Positions 26,890 to 36,920 are shown, counted from the stretch's first letter. The stretch: 64,000 nt of DNA from Alcanivorax sp. DSM 26293 (GCF_900107995.1 NZ_FNUM01000006.1:186001-250000), one strand, 5' to 3'. Numbers and translations: made by a program. Notes: a model not told the origin generated them from the letters alone.

Positions 26890-27738
26890 TCAGATATCCT
26901 TTCCCGGGTGTTCGTTGAACTGCAGCGGGAGCTTTGGCTCCACTTCAAAATAGCGACGATAGATTTTTTCTGCCTCGCGACGGGCCCCCGACCAGATATT
27001 GTCGTCAGCCAGCGCCTGCCGGAGCGGCAAACCACTGTAGCCACGAATAAACCGCAACAGATCGCGATGTGTCATACCGAACCGGGCAGTGGAAAAATAC
27101 AACCCACCCAGATCCTTGATACGCCAGCGACGGGGAACCTGGCTACGGACCTGGGAGCGATGCAGGTCAATCAGGTACAAGGGGCCATCCGCATTATTCG
27201 CCGCCGCATCTTCATCGCGCATCAGAAAATGGGCCAGATAGAAATCCCGGTGATTAATCCCCGCGCCATGCATGGTGCGGGCAATCGTGGCCACACGCTC
27301 AATCAGTGCCCGCTTGAAGGTCGGCGGCAACGCCTGAGGATCCTTTACCCAGCGCTCACCGAGATCTTCCAGGCTCAACGTACCCACCAGATCATCGGTT
27401 ACGATGAAAGACTCCACCGACGCCGGATTCCTTCCCCGGGAACCATAGGCGGCAATCGTCATGGTATCCAGGCCTGCGCCACGCACCGCATCAATGGCTA
27501 CCACTTCATCCATGGCACCCAGCACGGGCAATTTTCCCTGGGTCAGATTCTTGAAGATTTCCTTCCAGCCAATGCCACCATGGTATTTGAGAAAATAGCT
27601 GCGACCATTGCCTGCAAAGCGCAGGGTGCGGCGGCCCTCCCGGGCCCGGAAGATATCACCTTCCTGCTCGGCGGCCTGGTCGAAAGGGTCACGGTCGCCC
27701 CACAGGGCGACAATGTCATCGCGCAGGAAAAGCTTCAT
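26890..27738 (-). CDS. waaP: Lipopolysaccharide core heptose(I) kinase WaaP/RfaP
   Basis: 282 aa. The start ATG at 27736-27738 overlaps the waaG stop (ATGA). WaaP phosphorylates heptose I of the inner core. The active site is clear: MHGAGINHRDFYLAHFLM (HRDFYxxHFL, catalytic Asp) and YLIDLHRSQVR (metal-binding Asp). The ATP lysine is probably in RSYFLKYHGG. In pseudomonads heptose phosphorylation is important for outer-membrane integrity. The gene order waaF-waaC-waaG-waaP is conserved with Pseudomonas. Confidence 0.94.
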   Translation of the reverse strand: MKLFLRDDIVALWGDRDPFDQAAEQEGDIFRAREGRRTLRFAGNGRSYFLKYHGGIGWKEIFKNLTQGKLPVLGAMDEVVAIDAVRGAGLDTMTIAAYGSRGRNPASVESFIVTDDLVGTLSLEDLGERWVKDPQALPPTFKRALIERVATIARTMHGAGINHRDFYLAHFLMRDEDAAANNADGPLYLIDLHRSQVRSQVPRRWRIKDLGGLYFSTARFGMTHRDLLRFIRGYSGLPLRQALADDNIWSGARREAEKIYRRYFEVEPKLPLQFNEHPGKDI

Positions 27739-28829
27739 GGTGTCCAGTTCTCCACCTGATCCATCACTGTCTGGGCCAGACAATAGAGGGCCGGGTTGCG
27801 TCCATACTCCACACCATTTTCCTGCCAGGGCCCCGGCAACTGGCGCACCATTTTCTGCAGGGTGTCATCCAGCGCCTGCTGGCTGAACGGAGACAGGATA
27901 ATTTCACCGGAACCCGCTTCACGCACGTAGCGGGCATAGCCACAGGTATCCGTAGTCAGCACCGGCAACCCCGCTACCGTGGCCTCCAGCAATACCATAC
28001 CGGCAGACTCCCTATAGGCAGGATGCAACAGCATATCTGCCGCCTGCATCAAGGCGGTGACATCATCCCGTGGCCCCAGCACAAGAATGCGACAGCGCAG
28101 GGATTCGGCCAAACCTGACAGATAGGCATCGGCCTGATCGTTGCCCACGATCATCAACTTCGCGGTTTCCGGCAAAGTGGCGAAAGCCTTGAGGGCCCGA
28201 TCCAGACCTTTGACCTTAAAGCCGGAACCAAGAAACAACAGCAGGGTTTCCTGCTCATCAACACCCAGGCTTTCCCGGGTTTGTTGCCGCAGGGCCTCAT
28301 GATCCGCAGGCCGTTGACGATCTCTTTCAATGCCCGGCGGCAGCACCGCATAGCGATTTGCCGCCAACGGATAATGGCGCAGGTACTGATCCCGTTGATC
28401 GTCGTTGAGAAACAGAATCAGAGGGCCATTCGCCGCCGTCACTGCCTGTTCCAGTTTCAGGTAACTGGCATAACGTGGAAGCCAACGCACGGGTGTCGGC
28501 TTACTACTGAGGTGTTCGGCAAAGCAACTATCAGCAGCGAAATACACATCCAGACCAGGCAGGCGATTAAAACCCACCACCCGGTCAAAGCCTCCAGTTG
28601 CCCGGGCGGCAAGAACGCCCCTCGCAAAGGAGCGCATGCGTCCATGATTGCTGCCGCCTGACACGTGGATGCGCTGCACGGTGACACCGTCAATGGTTTC
28701 ACCCTGCCAGTCGCTCACCAGCGCCACGACCTCATGCCCCCGACTCACCGCCTCACGGGCAATGCGCGCAAAATCCCGCTGCAGGCCGCCATAGGGGAAG
28801 TAATGATAGAGCGCCATGGCCAGTTTCAT
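27735..28829 (-). CDS. waaG: UDP-glucose:(heptosyl)LPS alpha-1,3-glucosyltransferase WaaG
   Basis: 364 aa GT4 (GT-B fold). The start at 28829 overlaps the waaC stop. The N-terminus reads MKLAMALYHYFPYGGLQRDF, the classic WaaG opening with acceptor-binding FPYGGLQ. The C-terminal donor site has LHPAYRESAGMVLLEA (E-x7-E). It adds the first hexose of the outer core to heptose II, using UDP-sugar on the cytoplasmic face. Coupled by ATGA overlaps to both waaC and waaP. Confidence 0.94.
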   Translation of the reverse strand: MKLAMALYHYFPYGGLQRDFARIAREAVSRGHEVVALVSDWQGETIDGVTVQRIHVSGGSNHGRMRSFARGVLAARATGGFDRVVGFNRLPGLDVYFAADSCFAEHLSSKPTPVRWLPRYASYLKLEQAVTAANGPLILFLNDDQRDQYLRHYPLAANRYAVLPPGIERDRQRPADHEALRQQTRESLGVDEQETLLLFLGSGFKVKGLDRALKAFATLPETAKLMIVGNDQADAYLSGLAESLRCRILVLGPRDDVTALMQAADMLLHPAYRESAGMVLLEATVAGLPVLTTDTCGYARYVREAGSGEIILSPFSQQALDDTLQKMVRQLPGPWQENGVEYGRNPALYCLAQTVMDQVENWTP

Positions 28830-29851
28830 GCGGTGCGCCTCCGCAATTCCCGCCACACCTGTTTCGGTTTCAGGCTGCTGAAACAGGGCGGCTCCACTCC
28901 CTTGCCCAGCTCACCGCGATAGGTGCATTTCTCCTGTACGCAGGGCGCACAGGGAAAATCCGCTGCCAGAGAGTGGGCGCGGGCGCCCTGCACCCCGGTG
29001 AGCACCGGGTCGGTGGGGCCGTAAAGTGCCACGCCAGGCAGACCCGCCGCCGCCGCCAGATGGGCCAGGCCGGTATCCACGGCAATAAAGGCGTCCCAGC
29101 CGAGCAACTTGTCGGTGAGGGCATCCAGGCCCATTTGCGGCAGCACGTGCGCTCCGCTCAGCCCATCGGCGAGACGAGTGGCGCGGTCCTTTTCCATCGG
29201 GTTACCCCAGGGAAGAAAAACGCTATGCCCCTCCGCGCTGGCCAGCTCCACAAGCTGGCGCCAGAAGGCTTCCGGGTAATGTTTGGTGGGCCAGGTGGTG
29301 CCATGACAGAACACCAGCTGCGCCGGTCGATTCAAGGATGTGGGAACGTGGCTGCGCGGCAAGCCGTAGTCCGGGGCGCTGCCGGGCAATGTATAACCCA
29401 GCGCCAGGGCAAAAAGCTGTCGCACCCGATCGATGGCATGCTGCCCTTTTGCCACGGCCAGAGGATGATCCAGCACCCGGGCGGAAAGCCCTTCCCGGGC
29501 GGAGTGCTTGTCCAGGCCGAAACTTGGCCCCCGCCCCAGCCGGGTCACAAAGGCACTCTTGATCAGCCCCTGGGCATCGATGACCGCATCGTATTTACTG
29601 GCTTGAACGGCAGATTTGAAGGTCGCCCACTCACCGGAACGGCGCGCCTTGAAAGGATGCTTGCGCCAGCGACGCAGGGCACAGGGGAACACCTGATGCA
29701 CCGCCGGGTGGCGGCGAGCCAGATCGGCAAAGGCCTCCTCCACCACCCAATCCACCTGTAGATCGGGGATGGCCGCCAGGGCATCGGTCAGTGCCGGCAG
29801 GGTGTGGATCACATCCCCCATGGAGGAGGTTTTGATCAGCAGCACACGCAT
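28826..29851 (-). CDS. waaC: LPS heptosyltransferase I
   Basis: 341 aa GT9 enzyme. The N-terminus MRVLLIKTSSMGDVIHTLPAL is the canonical WaaC opening (KTSSMGD with catalytic Asp13). The ADP-heptose site is FIAVDTGLAHLAAAAGLPGVALYGPTDP (quoted in part: VDTGLAHLAAA). It transfers the first heptose to Kdo2-lipid A, using ADP-heptose whose synthesis needs hldE. It starts 23 bp after waaF and overlaps waaG. Confidence 0.95.
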   Translation of the reverse strand: MRVLLIKTSSMGDVIHTLPALTDALAAIPDLQVDWVVEEAFADLARRHPAVHQVFPCALRRWRKHPFKARRSGEWATFKSAVQASKYDAVIDAQGLIKSAFVTRLGRGPSFGLDKHSAREGLSARVLDHPLAVAKGQHAIDRVRQLFALALGYTLPGSAPDYGLPRSHVPTSLNRPAQLVFCHGTTWPTKHYPEAFWRQLVELASAEGHSVFLPWGNPMEKDRATRLADGLSGAHVLPQMGLDALTDKLLGWDAFIAVDTGLAHLAAAAGLPGVALYGPTDPVLTGVQGARAHSLAADFPCAPCVQEKCTYRGELGKGVEPPCFSSLKPKQVWRELRRRTA

Positions 29852-29874
29852 GTCAGAACCCGCTCGCCGTGAAC

Positions 29875-30933
29875 TCAGGCATCCGCGCTTTCCAGCTGCT
29901 GCAGGGCATCGATCACCTGCGAAGGGGGCAGCTGGCGCAGACAATTCAAATGCCCCAGCGGGCATTCCCGTTCGAAACAGGGGCTGCATTCCAGCCCCAG
30001 CCTTACCACTGCCACTCTATCACCCAATGGCGGGGTAAAACCTGGGGACGTGGAACCGTACACGGCCACCAGCGGCCGCTTGAGCGCCGCAGCGATATGC
30101 ATCAGGCCGGAATCGTTGCTGACCACCGCGGTGGTCGCCGACAGCAGATCCACCGCTTGTTCCAGGGAGGTATTGCCCGCCAGTACCGCTGCCTGCTCGG
30201 CGGCGCCGTTTTCGAGCATCTCGACAATGGCTCTGGCCACCGGCTGATCCTTGCCGGAGCCAAAGATCCACACTTGGCCCCCATGGTCGATCCAGTGCTG
30301 GGCCACCGCTGCGTAATGATGTTCCGGCCAACGCTTGGCCGGGCCGAACTCCGCACCAGGGCAAAGGCCCAGCACCGGTCGCTGCGTCGTCAACACATGG
30401 GCCACCATGGCCTGCTGCAGTGAGTCTTCACTCACCTCCAGGTGCGGCGCGGTAATGGTATCCAGCTGTGACACCGACGCGTCGGCCGGCTGAGCCAGCG
30501 CCACAAAGCGCTGCACCATCAACGGATAGCGGTCCTTGTCCAGCTTGCGGACATCGTTGAGCAACCCATAGCGCATCTCTCCGCGCCAACCGATGCGACG
30601 GGGAATCTTCGCCGCCCAGGGCACCAGGGCAGACTTGAGGGAATTGGGCAGCACATAGCTTTGCTGGTATTTGCCCCGCAGGGACTTGCCCAGGGCATGC
30701 CTCTCACCCAGCTTCAGGTCACCATGGTCGAACGGCAGCGACAGGGCCTCGCGCACTTCCGGCATGCGCGACAACAGTGGCCGACACCAGGCCGGTGCCA
30801 GCACATCAATGGCGCAATCGGGGTATTGGCGACGCAGTTCGGAAAACAGGGTCTGGGCCATGACCATGTCGCCGACCCAGGACGGGCCGACGACAAGGAT
30901 GGCGGAAGGCGAGTCGGACAAGGTAGCCGGCAT
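29875..30933 (-). CDS. waaF: LPS heptosyltransferase II
   Basis: 352 aa GT9 enzyme. The N-terminal motif ILVVGPSWVGDMVMAQTLF and the donor-binding motif VVSNDSGLMHIAAALKRP are the two WaaF signatures. PGAEFGPAKRWP is the nucleotide-sugar loop. It adds heptose II to heptose I. A C-terminal cysteine cluster (ECSPCFERECPLGHLNC) is common in WaaF and WaaC relatives. Eight base pairs after ilvE on the minus strand. Confidence 0.95.
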   Translation of the reverse strand: MPATLSDSPSAILVVGPSWVGDMVMAQTLFSELRRQYPDCAIDVLAPAWCRPLLSRMPEVREALSLPFDHGDLKLGERHALGKSLRGKYQQSYVLPNSLKSALVPWAAKIPRRIGWRGEMRYGLLNDVRKLDKDRYPLMVQRFVALAQPADASVSQLDTITAPHLEVSEDSLQQAMVAHVLTTQRPVLGLCPGAEFGPAKRWPEHHYAAVAQHWIDHGGQVWIFGSGKDQPVARAIVEMLENGAAEQAAVLAGNTSLEQAVDLLSATTAVVSNDSGLMHIAAALKRPLVAVYGSTSPGFTPPLGDRVAVVRLGLECSPCFERECPLGHLNCLRQLPPSQVIDALQQLESADA

Positions 30934-30941
30934 ACGCCTGC

Positions 30942-31868
30942 TCAGCCCACGTAAGTGAGCCAGTCTCCGTAGTCGTCATCCAGCTTGCCGCGCACCAGAT
31001 CAAAGTACACCGCCTGCAGCTGCTCGGTGATCGGGCCACGCTTGCCTTCACCGATGATACGGCCATCCAGTTCACGGATCGGCGTCACTTCGGCAGCGGT
31101 GCCAGTAAAGAAGGCCTCATCCGCCACGTAGATTTCATCCCGGGTGATGCGCTTCTCGCGAACTGTATAGCCACGCTCTTCGGCCAGCTGGATGATGGTC
31201 TTGCGGGTGATGCCATCCAGGCAGGAGGTGAGCTCCGGGGTGTAGAGGACCTGCCCCTTGATCACGAAAATGTTCTCACCGGAGCCTTCTGCCACGTAGC
31301 CTTCGTTGTCCAGCAGCAGGGCTTCGTCGGCACCGCCGGACAGGGCCTCATTCAACGCCAGCATGGAGTTGATGTAGTTGCCGTTGGCCTTGGCCTTGCA
31401 CATGGTGATATTCACGTGGTGGCGGGTGTAGCTGGAGGTGCGCACCTTGATGCCCAGCTCCAGGGCTTCCGGGGACATGTAGGCCGGCCATTCCCAGGCC
31501 GCGACCATCAGGTGCACCTTCAGGTTATGGGCGCGCAGCCCCATGCCCTCGCTACCGTAAAACGCCATGGGGCGCAGGTAGGCATGGGGCAGGTTGTTCT
31601 CTTTCACCGCAGCAATTTGCGCAGCGTTGACCTCGTCCTTGGAGAACGGGATCTTCATGTTCATGATATGGGCACTATTGAACAGGCGGTCCGTGTGTTC
31701 CTTCATGCGGAAGATGGCCGGACCCTTGGCCGTTTCGTAGGCGCGCACCCCTTCGAACACCCCCATGCCGTAATGCAGGGTGTGCGTCAGCACATGCACC
31801 TTGGCCTCCTGCCAGGGAACCAGTTCGCCATCCAACCAGATAAAACCGTCTCTTACAGCCATCGACAT
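30942..31868 (-). CDS. ilvE: Branched-chain amino-acid aminotransferase
   Basis: 308 aa fold-type IV PLP enzyme. The PLP lysine is Lys160 in KAKANGNYINSML; GYVAEGSGENIF and TSCLDGITRKTI are the class IV signatures. It catalyses the last step of Ile, Val and Leu synthesis. An in-frame ATG two codons later is possible, but GGGAG fits the upstream start. Its location between glnE and waaF matches Pseudomonas. Confidence 0.95.
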   Translation of the reverse strand: MSMAVRDGFIWLDGELVPWQEAKVHVLTHTLHYGMGVFEGVRAYETAKGPAIFRMKEHTDRLFNSAHIMNMKIPFSKDEVNAAQIAAVKENNLPHAYLRPMAFYGSEGMGLRAHNLKVHLMVAAWEWPAYMSPEALELGIKVRTSSYTRHHVNITMCKAKANGNYINSMLALNEALSGGADEALLLDNEGYVAEGSGENIFVIKGQVLYTPELTSCLDGITRKTIIQLAEERGYTVREKRITRDEIYVADEAFFTGTAAEVTPIRELDGRIIGEGKRGPITEQLQAVYFDLVRGKLDDDYGDWLTYVG

Positions 31869-31904
31869 GGCAGTGATACTCCCAGAACTAAGGACCGGCA
31901 GGTG

Positions 31905-34775
31905 TCAGCCCTGCAGGTCGAACCAGTGCTTCCAGATCGCTCGCACGCCTTCACGCAAATCGCGGAATTGGGTGTCGTCGACGATGGATTTCTCTTTGCG
32001 CAACGAGGCGCGATGAGCCGCGGATCGGTAAGCGAGGTACGCTTCCCGCAGCAAGCCGGCATCCTGCGCCGACATAATATCCAGTGCAGCCAGTGTTTCG
32101 AGCAGCCGCACATTATCGGTGAAGCGGGTCAGTTCACCGTGGGAGGAGGCCCATCTCAGAACCCCGTATTGCACCATAAATTCGATATCAACGATACCTC
32201 CCGGGTCCTGCTTGAGATGAAAACGGTCCTCGCCCTTTTCGCCCAGGTGGTCAACCATCTTGTCGCGCATGGCCAGGACATCCTCGCGCAACTTGTCCAG
32301 CGGCCGCTCCAGGCACAGCACCTGATGGCGAATGGCGTCAAAGCGGGCCCGCGCCCGGTTGCAGCCAGCCACCACACGGGCCCGCACCAGGGCCTGATGT
32401 TCCCAGGTCCAGGCATCGTTGAGCTGGTATTTCTCGAACGAATCCATGGAGCTGACCAGCAGACCGGCACTGCCGGAGGGGCGCAGGCGCATATCCACTT
32501 CGTACAACTGGCCACTCATGGTACGGGTGGAGAGAATATGAATGATGCGCTGGCCCAGGCGGGCGTAGAACTGTTCGTTGGACACCGGCTTGTCGCCGTC
32601 GGTCATGCCGCCGCTGGCCGCATCATGCAGGAACACCAGATCCAGATCGGAGTTGTGCCCCAGCTCGATACCGCCCAGCTTGCCGTAACCGGCCACCACA
32701 AAATCCGGATTGCAGGGCTGGCCATCCAGACGCGAGGGGCGACCGTGGCGCTCTACCAGCGGCTCCCAGGCCAGCATCACCACCTGGTTGAGGATGCTTT
32801 CCGCCAGCCAGGTGAGATAGTCGCTGACCTTCATCAACGGCAGCACTTCGGTGACTTCCGAGGCGGCCACGCGCAGCAGGTGGGCCTGCTTGAAATTACG
32901 CAGCACCTCCATCTGCTGTTCCAGATCATCCTCGGCCACCCGCAACAGCTGCTGACGCAACTCGTCATCCAGCTCCGCCCGCTCCGGCGGCGAATAGAGG
33001 GTGCGAACATCCAGCAACTCGTCCAGCAGCACCGGGTGCAGGGTGAGACGCTCGGCGATCCAGGGGCTGGCCCCGGACAACTTCACCAGCTGGGTCAGGG
33101 CGCTGGGGTTTTCCACCAGCAGCGCAATGTAGGCACTACGACGCAACACGGCTTCCACGAAGGCCAGCAGGCGCACCACCGTGGTTTCGCCATGGCCCTG
33201 ATAGCCCAGGGCTTCCAGCAGCAGCGGCATCAGCCGGTCCAGTCGCTCACGGCCAATCGCCTGCATGTTCTGCACCGAACGGCTTTCGCGGAAATCATTC
33301 AGGTGAGCGTAGACCTTGTCACCTTCCTGCACCCCAATGGCTTCCAGCTTGGCAGCCGCCTGGGTGGCATCCAGCTCGCCCAGCCACAGATCCAGCAGCT
33401 CCTGATCGGCGCCCTGGGCCGCATCGGTTTCCTGTTCCGGGTCGGCAATCACCTGGCTGAAATGGTGACGGACACTCTCCCGGTAACGTCGCAACTTGCG
33501 CTCGAAGGCGGCACGGGCAGAAAAGCCCATGGCGAAGGTCAGTCGTTGCCAGCCCAGCTCGTCGTCAGGCAGGCGCTGGGTCTGCTTGTCCGCAATTCCC
33601 TGCAGCCGATGCTCCACATCCCGCAGGAACAGATAGGCTTCGGTCAGCTCCTCCGCCACGTCCTCCGGCAACAATTCCAGTTCCACCAGTTGCGGCAGCA
33701 CCTTGATCAGGTTGGGCTCCCGCAGGGCCGGCAGCTGGCCACCCCGAATCAACTGGAAGGCCTGGACGATAAATTCCACTTCACGGATGCCGCCGGCACC
33801 CAGCTTCACATCCGCCTGCATGCCCTTGCGGTTCACTTCCCGTTCGATCAGGGACTTCATCTCGCGCAGGGAATGGAAAGCGCCGTAGTCGATATAACGG
33901 CGGTAGACGAAGGGATTGAGCCGCTTGATCAGGCGCTTGCCGGCCTGCAAATCGCCGCCGACCGGGCGCATCTTGATCAGCGCGTAGCGCTCCCACTCAC
34001 GGCCCTGGGTTTCGTAATACCCTTCCATGGCATCGAAGCCGATGGCCAGCACGCCGCTCTTGCCCCAGGGACGCAGGCGCATGTCCACCCGGAAGACAAA
34101 ACCATCGGCGGTGGGCTGGTCCAGGGCCTTGATCAGCTGCTGCCCCAGACGCACAAAAAACTGGTGATGGCTCAGGCTGCGCCGCTCACCTTCAATTTCC
34201 CCTTCATGCTCATAGGCAAAGATCAGGTCGATATCCGAGGACAGGTTCAGCTCCCGCGCCCCCAGCTTGCCCATGGCCAGCACTACCAGCTGGACCGGCT
34301 TGCCATCCGGCCCCATGGGGGTGCCGCTTTTTTCGCAGGCCCAACCATGCAGCACGCTCAGTGCTTCCTGAATCAGGGTGTCCGCAAGCAGGGAGAGGTC
34401 CGCCACGGTGGTGTGGTAATCCCCCATCCCGGCCAGGTCCCGCCAGATGATGCGCACCATGTGCCGGTGACGCAGCCGACGCAACGCCCGTTTCAGCTCA
34501 TCCTCATTATGGCAGTCGCCCAGCAATTCGCGCACGGTCTGGCGCAGGGACGCCTCCGCCAGGGGCTGAGTCGGATCGCTGTCCTGCAGCCACTGACCCA
34601 GGCCCGGATCACGCTGAAACTGTTGCGCCACATAGTCGGAGCCAGCCCACACCCGGGGCAGGTCATCAAGAAGGGAGTCAGGGATACGATGACCGGATTC
34701 CACGAAGTGTTGCCAGTGCTGACTGACCAGCACCGATAGTTCATCCGGCAGAGCGTGATATTGGGGTTCTGTCAT
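31905..34775 (-). CDS. glnE: Bifunctional glutamine synthetase adenylyltransferase/deadenylase
   Basis: 956 aa, full length for the family. Two homologous nucleotidyltransferase domains are visible: the N-terminal deadenylase with LSSDIDLIFAYEHEG (about 170-184) and RVDMRLRPWG, and the C-terminal adenylylase with GHNSDLDLVFLHD and EVDMRLRPSG. The helical GlnE/DUF294-like regions lie between. GlnE sets glutamine synthetase activity in response to PII. First gene of the minus-strand run glnE-ilvE-waaF..., 36 bp before ilvE. A very long frame on the opposite strand here is only a codon-bias shadow. Confidence 0.96.
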   Translation of the reverse strand: MTEPQYHALPDELSVLVSQHWQHFVESGHRIPDSLLDDLPRVWAGSDYVAQQFQRDPGLGQWLQDSDPTQPLAEASLRQTVRELLGDCHNEDELKRALRRLRHRHMVRIIWRDLAGMGDYHTTVADLSLLADTLIQEALSVLHGWACEKSGTPMGPDGKPVQLVVLAMGKLGARELNLSSDIDLIFAYEHEGEIEGERRSLSHHQFFVRLGQQLIKALDQPTADGFVFRVDMRLRPWGKSGVLAIGFDAMEGYYETQGREWERYALIKMRPVGGDLQAGKRLIKRLNPFVYRRYIDYGAFHSLREMKSLIEREVNRKGMQADVKLGAGGIREVEFIVQAFQLIRGGQLPALREPNLIKVLPQLVELELLPEDVAEELTEAYLFLRDVEHRLQGIADKQTQRLPDDELGWQRLTFAMGFSARAAFERKLRRYRESVRHHFSQVIADPEQETDAAQGADQELLDLWLGELDATQAAAKLEAIGVQEGDKVYAHLNDFRESRSVQNMQAIGRERLDRLMPLLLEALGYQGHGETTVVRLLAFVEAVLRRSAYIALLVENPSALTQLVKLSGASPWIAERLTLHPVLLDELLDVRTLYSPPERAELDDELRQQLLRVAEDDLEQQMEVLRNFKQAHLLRVAASEVTEVLPLMKVSDYLTWLAESILNQVVMLAWEPLVERHGRPSRLDGQPCNPDFVVAGYGKLGGIELGHNSDLDLVFLHDAASGGMTDGDKPVSNEQFYARLGQRIIHILSTRTMSGQLYEVDMRLRPSGSAGLLVSSMDSFEKYQLNDAWTWEHQALVRARVVAGCNRARARFDAIRHQVLCLERPLDKLREDVLAMRDKMVDHLGEKGEDRFHLKQDPGGIVDIEFMVQYGVLRWASSHGELTRFTDNVRLLETLAALDIMSAQDAGLLREAYLAYRSAAHRASLRKEKSIVDDTQFRDLREGVRAIWKHWFDLQG

Positions 34776-34825
34776 GGGCGGCTATTGTCGTACGGGAGGG
34801 CGCGAAAGGCTAGAGGCCAGGAGGG

Positions 34826-34853
34826 AGTTGCAAGTTGAAAGTTCAAAGTTGCA
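34826..34853. repeat. Four tandem heptads, AGTTGCA type
   Basis: Four consecutive 7-bp units AGTTGCA, AGTTGAA, AGTTCAA, AGTTGCA lie between glnE and the GspE-like gene. No inverted partner is obvious. The period and AGTT core match the longer heptad elements further right. At 34910-34936 there is also a decayed half of the GTAGGAGC palindrome. The remainder of 34776-35045 shows nothing else. Confidence 0.65.
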
Positions 34854-35045
34854 ATCAGGAACAGCCGGGGACGCTTAACGCAGGCCATGCCCGCGATTCA
34901 CGATCCGCAGGTTCGCCATGCAAGCATAGCTCCTACACCTGCCGCATGAGCCATGTTCACAGGGCGAGCCAACCCTGCCGCGCGAAGTGCCGCCTTTCCC
35001 GGCGACGGCCAATCCTTTGTTCACGCCCTTCAACCTGCTCCTTTT

Positions 35046-36842
35046 CTACCCCAACAAAATATCCTGCGACGGCGTCACCCGCATGACCTCTTCAATGGTG
35101 GTCAGACCCTTGGCGACCTTCATGGCACCACTGATGCGCAGGGGCTTCATGCCGTTTTTCAGGGCCTGGCGGGTCAGGGTTTCCAGCTCGGAGCCCCGGG
35201 AAATATGGTTTTTGAGGCTGGTATTCAGAGGCATGGTCTCATAGACCCCCACACGCCCCAGGTAACCGGTATCCCGGCACTCCAGGCAGCCCACCGGGCG
35301 ATAGGTCTTTTCCGGCGGCTTCATCTTGAAGGGGCGAACCAGCTCTTCCCAGGCCTGCACATCGGTTTCCGTTGCCTGCTTGCAATGGGGACACAGGGTA
35401 CGGATCAGACGCTGGGCCATGACCCCAAGCACCGTGGCACTGATCATGTAGGCCGGCACGCCCAGATCCACCAGACGGGTAATGGACGAGGGGGCATCGT
35501 TGGTGTGCAGGGTGGACAACACCAGGTGACCGGTGAGGGCGGCCTGGATGGCCATATCCGCTGTGGCCAGATCGCGGATCTCACCTATCATGATGATATC
35601 CGGGTCCTGACGCAGCATGGCCTTCACCCCCTGGGCAAAGCTCACATCAATATTGGCCTGCACCTGCATCTGATTGAAGCTGGGTTCCACCATTTCGATG
35701 GGATCCTCAATGGTGCAGACATTCACCTCGCTGGTGGCCAATTGCTTGAGGGTGGAATAGAGGGTGGTGGTTTTCCCCGAGCCGGTGGGGCCGGTCACGA
35801 AGATGATGCCGTGGGGATGGGAAGTCATCCGCTGCCAGGCCTGGTAATCCTCATTGGTAAAGCCCATCTGCTCGAAGCTGCGCACCAGCACATCCGGGTC
35901 GAACACCCGCATGACCATTTTTTCCCCGAAGGCGGTGGGCAGCGTGGAAATACGCAGCTCGATCTCTTCCCCCTCCGGTGACTTGGTCTTCAAACGACCG
36001 TCCTGGGGTTTGCGCTTTTCCGCCACATTGAGGCGGCTGAGAATCTTCAGGCGGCTGGTGACCGCCGCCATGATCGCCGCCGGCAGCTCATACACATCGT
36101 GCAGCACGCCATCGATGCGGAAACGCATCTTACCGGTCTCCCGGCGCGGCTCCAGGTGAATATCGCTGGCCCGCTGGGAAAAGGCGTATTGCAGAATCCA
36201 GTCCACAATATTGACGATGTGCTGGTCGTCCGCGTCGTGGTGCCCCTTGCCCACTTCCAGCAACTGCTCGAAGTTGGTAATGCCGGACATTTCCTGGCCG
36301 GTATTGCCGGAGGCCCCGGCGATGGAGCGGCTCAGGTTGTAGAACTCCACCCGGTAGCGGCGCAACTGCTCGGGATTGGCCAGCACCACCTCCAGCTCCC
36401 GGTCACGCAGCACCTGCTTGAGATGGGCCTGCCAGTCGCGCACAAAGGGCTGGTCGCAGGCCACCACCACCTTGTCCCGCTGCACTTCCACCGCCACGAT
36501 GCCGTGACGCTCGGCAAAGGCATAACTCATCACATTGGTCACCTGATCCACATGGACCTTGAGCGGATCAATGTGACACACCGGCATACCCGCCTTTTCC
36601 CCCAGCCAGCGCGTCAGGAAATCCACATCCAGCAGCTGGTGGGTATTGGTCCGGTCGGTGAGCCGATACTTGGCCAGCACCTGAATCGGGTGCCAATTCA
36701 GCTCCTTCTTCTCCCGTGGCGTGGTGGAAATGACGTTGAAGTCTTCCTGGCTGACGCGACCTTCTTCCAGCAACTCACGCATCAGCCAGCGCACATCAAT
36801 CAGCAGACCATCCAGTTTGGCGGGGCGGGCAGTGACGTTCAC
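35046..36842 (-). CDS. GspE/PilB-type secretion ATPase (orphan)
   Basis: 598 aa from GTG 36840-36842, preceded by GGAGAG at five bases; a TTG six codons earlier lacks a site. N-terminal region (about 1-190) resembles MshEN/T2SSE_N; the ATPase core has Walker A GPTGSGKTT, Asp box ASDIHLEPR, Walker B IIMIGEIRD and His box STLHTND. A four-cysteine zinc motif (CPHC ... CLEC) is typical of GspE/PilB. Such ATPases drive pilus or type II secretion assembly, yet no pilin, GspF/PilC or secretin gene is nearby, so its machine is elsewhere. Confidence 0.88.
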   Translation of the reverse strand: MNVTARPAKLDGLLIDVRWLMRELLEEGRVSQEDFNVISTTPREKKELNWHPIQVLAKYRLTDRTNTHQLLDVDFLTRWLGEKAGMPVCHIDPLKVHVDQVTNVMSYAFAERHGIVAVEVQRDKVVVACDQPFVRDWQAHLKQVLRDRELEVVLANPEQLRRYRVEFYNLSRSIAGASGNTGQEMSGITNFEQLLEVGKGHHDADDQHIVNIVDWILQYAFSQRASDIHLEPRRETGKMRFRIDGVLHDVYELPAAIMAAVTSRLKILSRLNVAEKRKPQDGRLKTKSPEGEEIELRISTLPTAFGEKMVMRVFDPDVLVRSFEQMGFTNEDYQAWQRMTSHPHGIIFVTGPTGSGKTTTLYSTLKQLATSEVNVCTIEDPIEMVEPSFNQMQVQANIDVSFAQGVKAMLRQDPDIIMIGEIRDLATADMAIQAALTGHLVLSTLHTNDAPSSITRLVDLGVPAYMISATVLGVMAQRLIRTLCPHCKQATETDVQAWEELVRPFKMKPPEKTYRPVGCLECRDTGYLGRVGVYETMPLNTSLKNHISRGSELETLTRQALKNGMKPLRISGAMKVAKGLTTIEEVMRVTPSQDILLG

Positions 36843-36920
36843 GGATACTCTCCGGGTCAATAGGCGGGCAGAACCGCCTGTCTAATTATTTTGTAGTACT
36901 GTAACGATAACAGGTAAACC

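Noticed and set aside
31416-34739. Plus-strand open frame of 1107 codons opposite glnE
   Set aside because: It is the antisense shadow of a high-GC gene with clear GlnE motifs; its translation is rich in His/Gln/Gly and shows no domain or signal.
34826-34853. CRISPR-like array
   Set aside because: Units are 7 bp with no unique spacers; no cas genes in the window.
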